Source: Clostridiales bacterium UBA1316 (GTDB lineage: Bacteria; Bacillota; Clostridia; Oscillospirales; Oscillospiraceae). From it: a stretch of 20,984 nt of DNA. Below, one piece after another: positions 20,425 through 20,984 of the stretch (its first letter is position 1; each line of letters starts with the position of its first letter). A model generated the notes under the pieces. It did not search any database, was not told the DNA's origin, and saw only the letters and a list, made by a program, of their open reading frames with translations. Both the position numbers and the translations under genes were made by a program. The stretch covers positions 64,461 to 85,444 of the forward strand of contig DBTM01000041.1 of the NCBI GenBank assembly GCA_002307055.1, written 5' to 3'.

Positions 20425-20984
20425 AAAAGAAATCTGTTTGGAGAGATGAGAGGAATCTGGCGCTGCTGGTTGATTTTTATGAATTTACCATGTCAAACGG
20501 CCTGCTTGTGAGCGGCAACCAGGATGTCGCCGCGGTTTATGATTATTTTTACAGGAAAACTGTGTTTAATAATGGCTTTACGGTTGTTGCGGGAGTTGAG
20601 CAGTTTGTCGAATTCGTCGAGCATCTTGTTTTTTCAATGGAAGATATCAAAGCGCTCAGAGGCACAAATCTTTTCAGCGAGGATTTTTTGAGATACCTCG
20701 CGAATTTCAAATTTGACGGCGATATATGGTCCCTGCCGGAGGGGAGCGTCGCTTTCCCGAACACACCGATCGTGACGATTAAGGCTCCTGCGATTCAGGC
20801 GAAGCTTGTCAGCACCATGCTGATGCTCTCCTATAATCATCAGAGCCTGATCGCGACAAAGGCCTTCCGGATTACGAAGGCGGCGGCAGGGAAAGCGGTG
20901 CTGGAGCTTGGCGCCAGACGCGCGCACGGCGTCGACGCGGCGATGTTCGGGGCACGGGCGGCTATTATCGGCGGGGGGGGCGGG
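20421..20984 (+). CDS. pncB: Nicotinate phosphoribosyltransferase, N-terminal part (cut by window end)
   Basis: First 188 codons of a nicotinate phosphoribosyltransferase, which joins nicotinate with PRPP to give nicotinate mononucleotide. The reading frame starts MKKKSVWRDERNLALLVDFY and continues with EFTMSNG, DYFYRKTVFNNGFTVVAGVE, SLPEGSVAFPNTPIVTIKAP, and LELGARRAHGVDAAMFGARA, all typical of the clostridial family. ATG at 20421 overlaps the pncA stop (ATGA) and has GGAGGAATT upstream. It completes the salvage path nicotinamide to nicotinate to NaMN with the previous gene. The last codons read IIGGGGG, where the family normally has IGGC, so the final bases are suspect. Confidence 0.9.
   Translation, partial: MKKKSVWRDERNLALLVDFYEFTMSNGLLVSGNQDVAAVYDYFYRKTVFNNGFTVVAGVEQFVEFVEHLVFSMEDIKALRGTNLFSEDFLRYLANFKFDGDIWSLPEGSVAFPNTPIVTIKAPAIQAKLVSTMLMLSYNHQSLIATKAFRITKAAAGKAVLELGARRAHGVDAAMFGARAAIIGGGGG

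Overview
The window reads as chromosomal DNA of an endospore-forming, anaerobic-type Clostridia member (Firmicutes), possibly near the Oscillospiraceae. The evidence is an alpha/beta-type small acid-soluble spore protein gene, a tyrosyl-tRNA synthetase behind a T-box leader, strong AGGAGG-type ribosome binding sites, frequent TTG/GTG starts, a non-mevalonate isoprenoid pathway, and an OYE/4Fe-4S flavoenzyme. The genus cannot be named from sequence alone.

Region 1 (1-8625, + strand) is a compact housekeeping run: xseB, ispA, a long non-coding stretch, a membrane protein gene, dxs, tlyA, nadK, argR, recN. Many joints overlap by 4 nt or are under 20 nt. The non-coding stretch (about 1221-1905) is an OLE RNA (Ornate Large Extremophilic RNA). 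It is closed by a long-range stem, lies in the isoprenoid/DNA-repair operon where OLE is known to occur, and is followed by the gene for its membrane partner OapA. Between OLE and oapA is a perfectly phased array of four 30-bp units, each an RNA-type hairpin. The hairpin array is the least explained element here. OLE plus OapA is the most remarkable system, a giant RNA that forms a membrane-associated ribonucleoprotein.

Region 2 (8626-10733) holds a monocistronic cupin gene with its own promoter and structured leader, then a convergent minus-strand pair: an unrecognised 192-aa gene and a HAD phosphatase.

Region 3 (10845-13136, + strand) is a textbook promoter, a Tyr-specific T-box (specifier UAC) with its terminator, tyrS, and a lipoprotein gene preceded by a symmetrical 9-mer repeat.

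Region 4 (13178-16513, - strand) contains a 55-aa SASP gene with a possible sporulation-type promoter, then an operon of an OYE-family flavin/4Fe-4S oxidoreductase followed by an AEC-family transporter.

Region 5 (16543-18572, + strand) has a strong promoter followed about 75 nt later by a strong intrinsic terminator, then a soluble chemoreceptor-like protein whose Cache-like sensor region follows its signalling tip, and a HAD hydrolase.

Region 6 (18602-20984, + strand) is an NAD salvage operon: an NrtR-type Nudix-winged-helix regulator, a nicotinamidase-like hydrolase, and a nicotinate phosphoribosyltransferase cut by the window edge. A near-perfect palindrome at the predicted transcription start is a good NrtR operator candidate. 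The last bases are G-rich and disagree with the expected protein motif, so they may be low-quality sequence.
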